Below, one piece after another: positions 5,533-6,255 of a stretch of 6,255 nt of DNA (the first letter of the stretch is position 1; every line of letters begins with the position of its first letter). The notes under the pieces were generated by a model that saw nothing but the letters and a program-made list of their open reading frames with translations, was not told where the DNA came from and ran no database searches. A program made the position numbers and the translations under genes. The stretch is from Candidatus Muproteobacteria bacterium (GTDB lineage: Bacteria > Pseudomonadota > Gammaproteobacteria > Acidiferrobacterales > Sulfurifustaceae). Location: positions 609 through 6,863 of the forward strand of contig JAHFQD010000103.1 in NCBI GenBank assembly GCA_023266455.1. The letters run 5' to 3'.

Positions 5533-6255
5533 CGCGCCATCCGATTCAACTCTTCGCGCACCAGAGGAATGACATCGCGCGCCAACAAACCGATTTCGCC
5601 GTCGCGTTGCGCGACGCGATCCGCGGCGGTCGCGTGTAGCCACACGCCGAAACGCGCGGCGTCGAGCGCGCCGAGTCCTTGCGCGCGCAGCGCCGCGATG
5701 ACGCCAGTCAACACGTCGCCGCTGCCACCGCTCGCCATACCGGGATTACCGGCATCGCATAACCAGGTCGCGTTCTCGTCGACGACGAGCGTTCCCGATC
5801 CTTTCAATACGCACACGCCGCCGTAGCGTTTTACGATCGCGTGCGCCGCAGCGCGGCGATCACGTTGAATTTCGGATGCATTGGTTTTAAGCAAACGCGC
5901 CGCTTCGCCGGGATGCGGCGTTAGCACCCAATCGCGACGCTTTGCCGGTCGTCGAGCCAACAAGTTGAGTCCGTCGGCATCGACAACAAGCGGCCGCTTC
6001 GACGCGAGCGCCGCGGTGAATAAACGACGCGCCCAAGCATCCTGCGACAATCCCGGACCAAGCGCGACAACACTCGCGTTCGCGAGCAGCGGTTTTAAAT
6101 CTTTCACGCTCTGCACCGCATGCGCGATAAGTTCAGGACGATCCGCAAAACCGCTATGCGTTGGATGCACCGCTAAACTAACCAAGCCTGCGCCGGCGCG
6201 ATACGCCGCTTCGCCGCTAAGCCGTGCGGCGCCGATCATGCCGCGCCCCCCGCCC
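5529..6255 (-). CDS. nnr: Bifunctional NAD(P)H-hydrate repair enzyme Nnr, C-terminal ADP-dependent dehydratase part (5' end outside)
   Basis: Nnr repairs hydrated NADH/NADPH: an N-terminal YjeF_N domain epimerises the hydrate and a C-terminal ribokinase-like domain dehydrates it using ADP. Only the C-terminal part is visible, about 242 residues, and the frame is open to the window edge. Codons before the ATG at 6239 read G-G-G-R-G, joining to M-I-G-A-A-R-L-S-G-E-A-A-Y-R-A-G-A-G, so that Met is internal, not a start. Counting from it, motifs are G-P-G-L-S-Q-D (61-67), V-V-D-A-D-G-L-N-L-L (85-94), L-T-P-H-P-G-E (106-112), V-L-K-G-S-G-T (144-150) and N-P-G-M-A-S-G-G-S-G-D (165-175), whose last Asp (D175) is the catalytic base position. 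The stop overlaps the tsaE start. Presence of the epimerase half is expected from gammaproteobacterial homologues but is not seen. Confidence 0.93.
   Translation of the reverse strand, partial: GGGRGMIGAARLSGEAAYRAGAGLVSLAVHPTHSGFADRPELIAHAVQSVKDLKPLLANASVVALGPGLSQDAWARRLFTAALASKRPLVVDADGLNLLARRPAKRRDWVLTPHPGEAARLLKTNASEIQRDRRAAAHAIVKRYGGVCVLKGSGTLVVDENATWLCDAGNPGMASGGSGDVLTGVIAALRAQGLGALDAARFGVWLHATAADRVAQRDGEIGLLARDVIPLVREELNRMAR

Noticed and set aside
5533..5643. 37-codon N-terminal extension of tsaE
   Set aside because: Arg-rich, without homology, and fully inside nnr; the internal ATG overlaps the nnr stop and gives the normal TsaE length.

Overview
The window reads as chromosomal DNA of a proteobacterium, most likely a gammaproteobacterium. 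GC is moderate to high and codons favour GCG, CGC and GCC. All seven protein genes lie on the minus strand, so transcription runs from high to low coordinates. The order nnr (yjeF)-tsaE-amiB is the well-known E. coli/Pseudomonas arrangement, which supports the assignment. The species cannot be named from this sequence.

Region 1 (6255 down to 3701) is a tightly coupled housekeeping cluster. It holds the C-terminal kinase/dehydratase part of nnr (NAD(P)H-hydrate repair, cut by the window edge), tsaE (ATPase for tRNA t6A37 synthesis) and amiB (a septal peptidoglycan amidase with AMIN, Amidase_3 and LysM domains). The nnr/tsaE junction is an ATGA overlap and the tsaE/amiB junction is a GTGA overlap, so one mRNA with translational coupling is expected. 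mutL, the usual gene after amiB, is not present here.

Region 2 (3700 to 2488) has a 67-bp gap with a GC hairpin and a possible promoter. It is followed by a single gene for a LivJ/LivK-type periplasmic binding protein that carries a lipoprotein signal. No permease or ATPase partner lies next to it.

Region 3 (2487 to 1954) is about 530 bp without an intact gene. It holds a perfect 16-bp AT-rich palindrome, a decayed C-terminal fragment of an RBBP9/YdeN-type serine hydrolase, and an AT-rich promoter region with a dyad that could be a LysR-type (CysB-like) site. A hairpin abuts the sbp start codon.

Region 4 (1953 to 1) is a sulfate/thiosulfate ABC importer operon: sbp (binding protein), cysT (permease) and the first 38 codons of cysW (second permease). 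Spacing is 1 bp of overlap, then 2 bp. A cysA ATPase gene is expected beyond the window.

I found no mobile element, CRISPR array, RNA gene or evident new defence or biosynthetic system. The points worth a second look are the break in amiB-mutL synteny, the orphan lipoprotein with an altered ligand pocket, the dead hydrolase whose tail seems to serve as sbp control DNA, and the hairpin at the sbp start.
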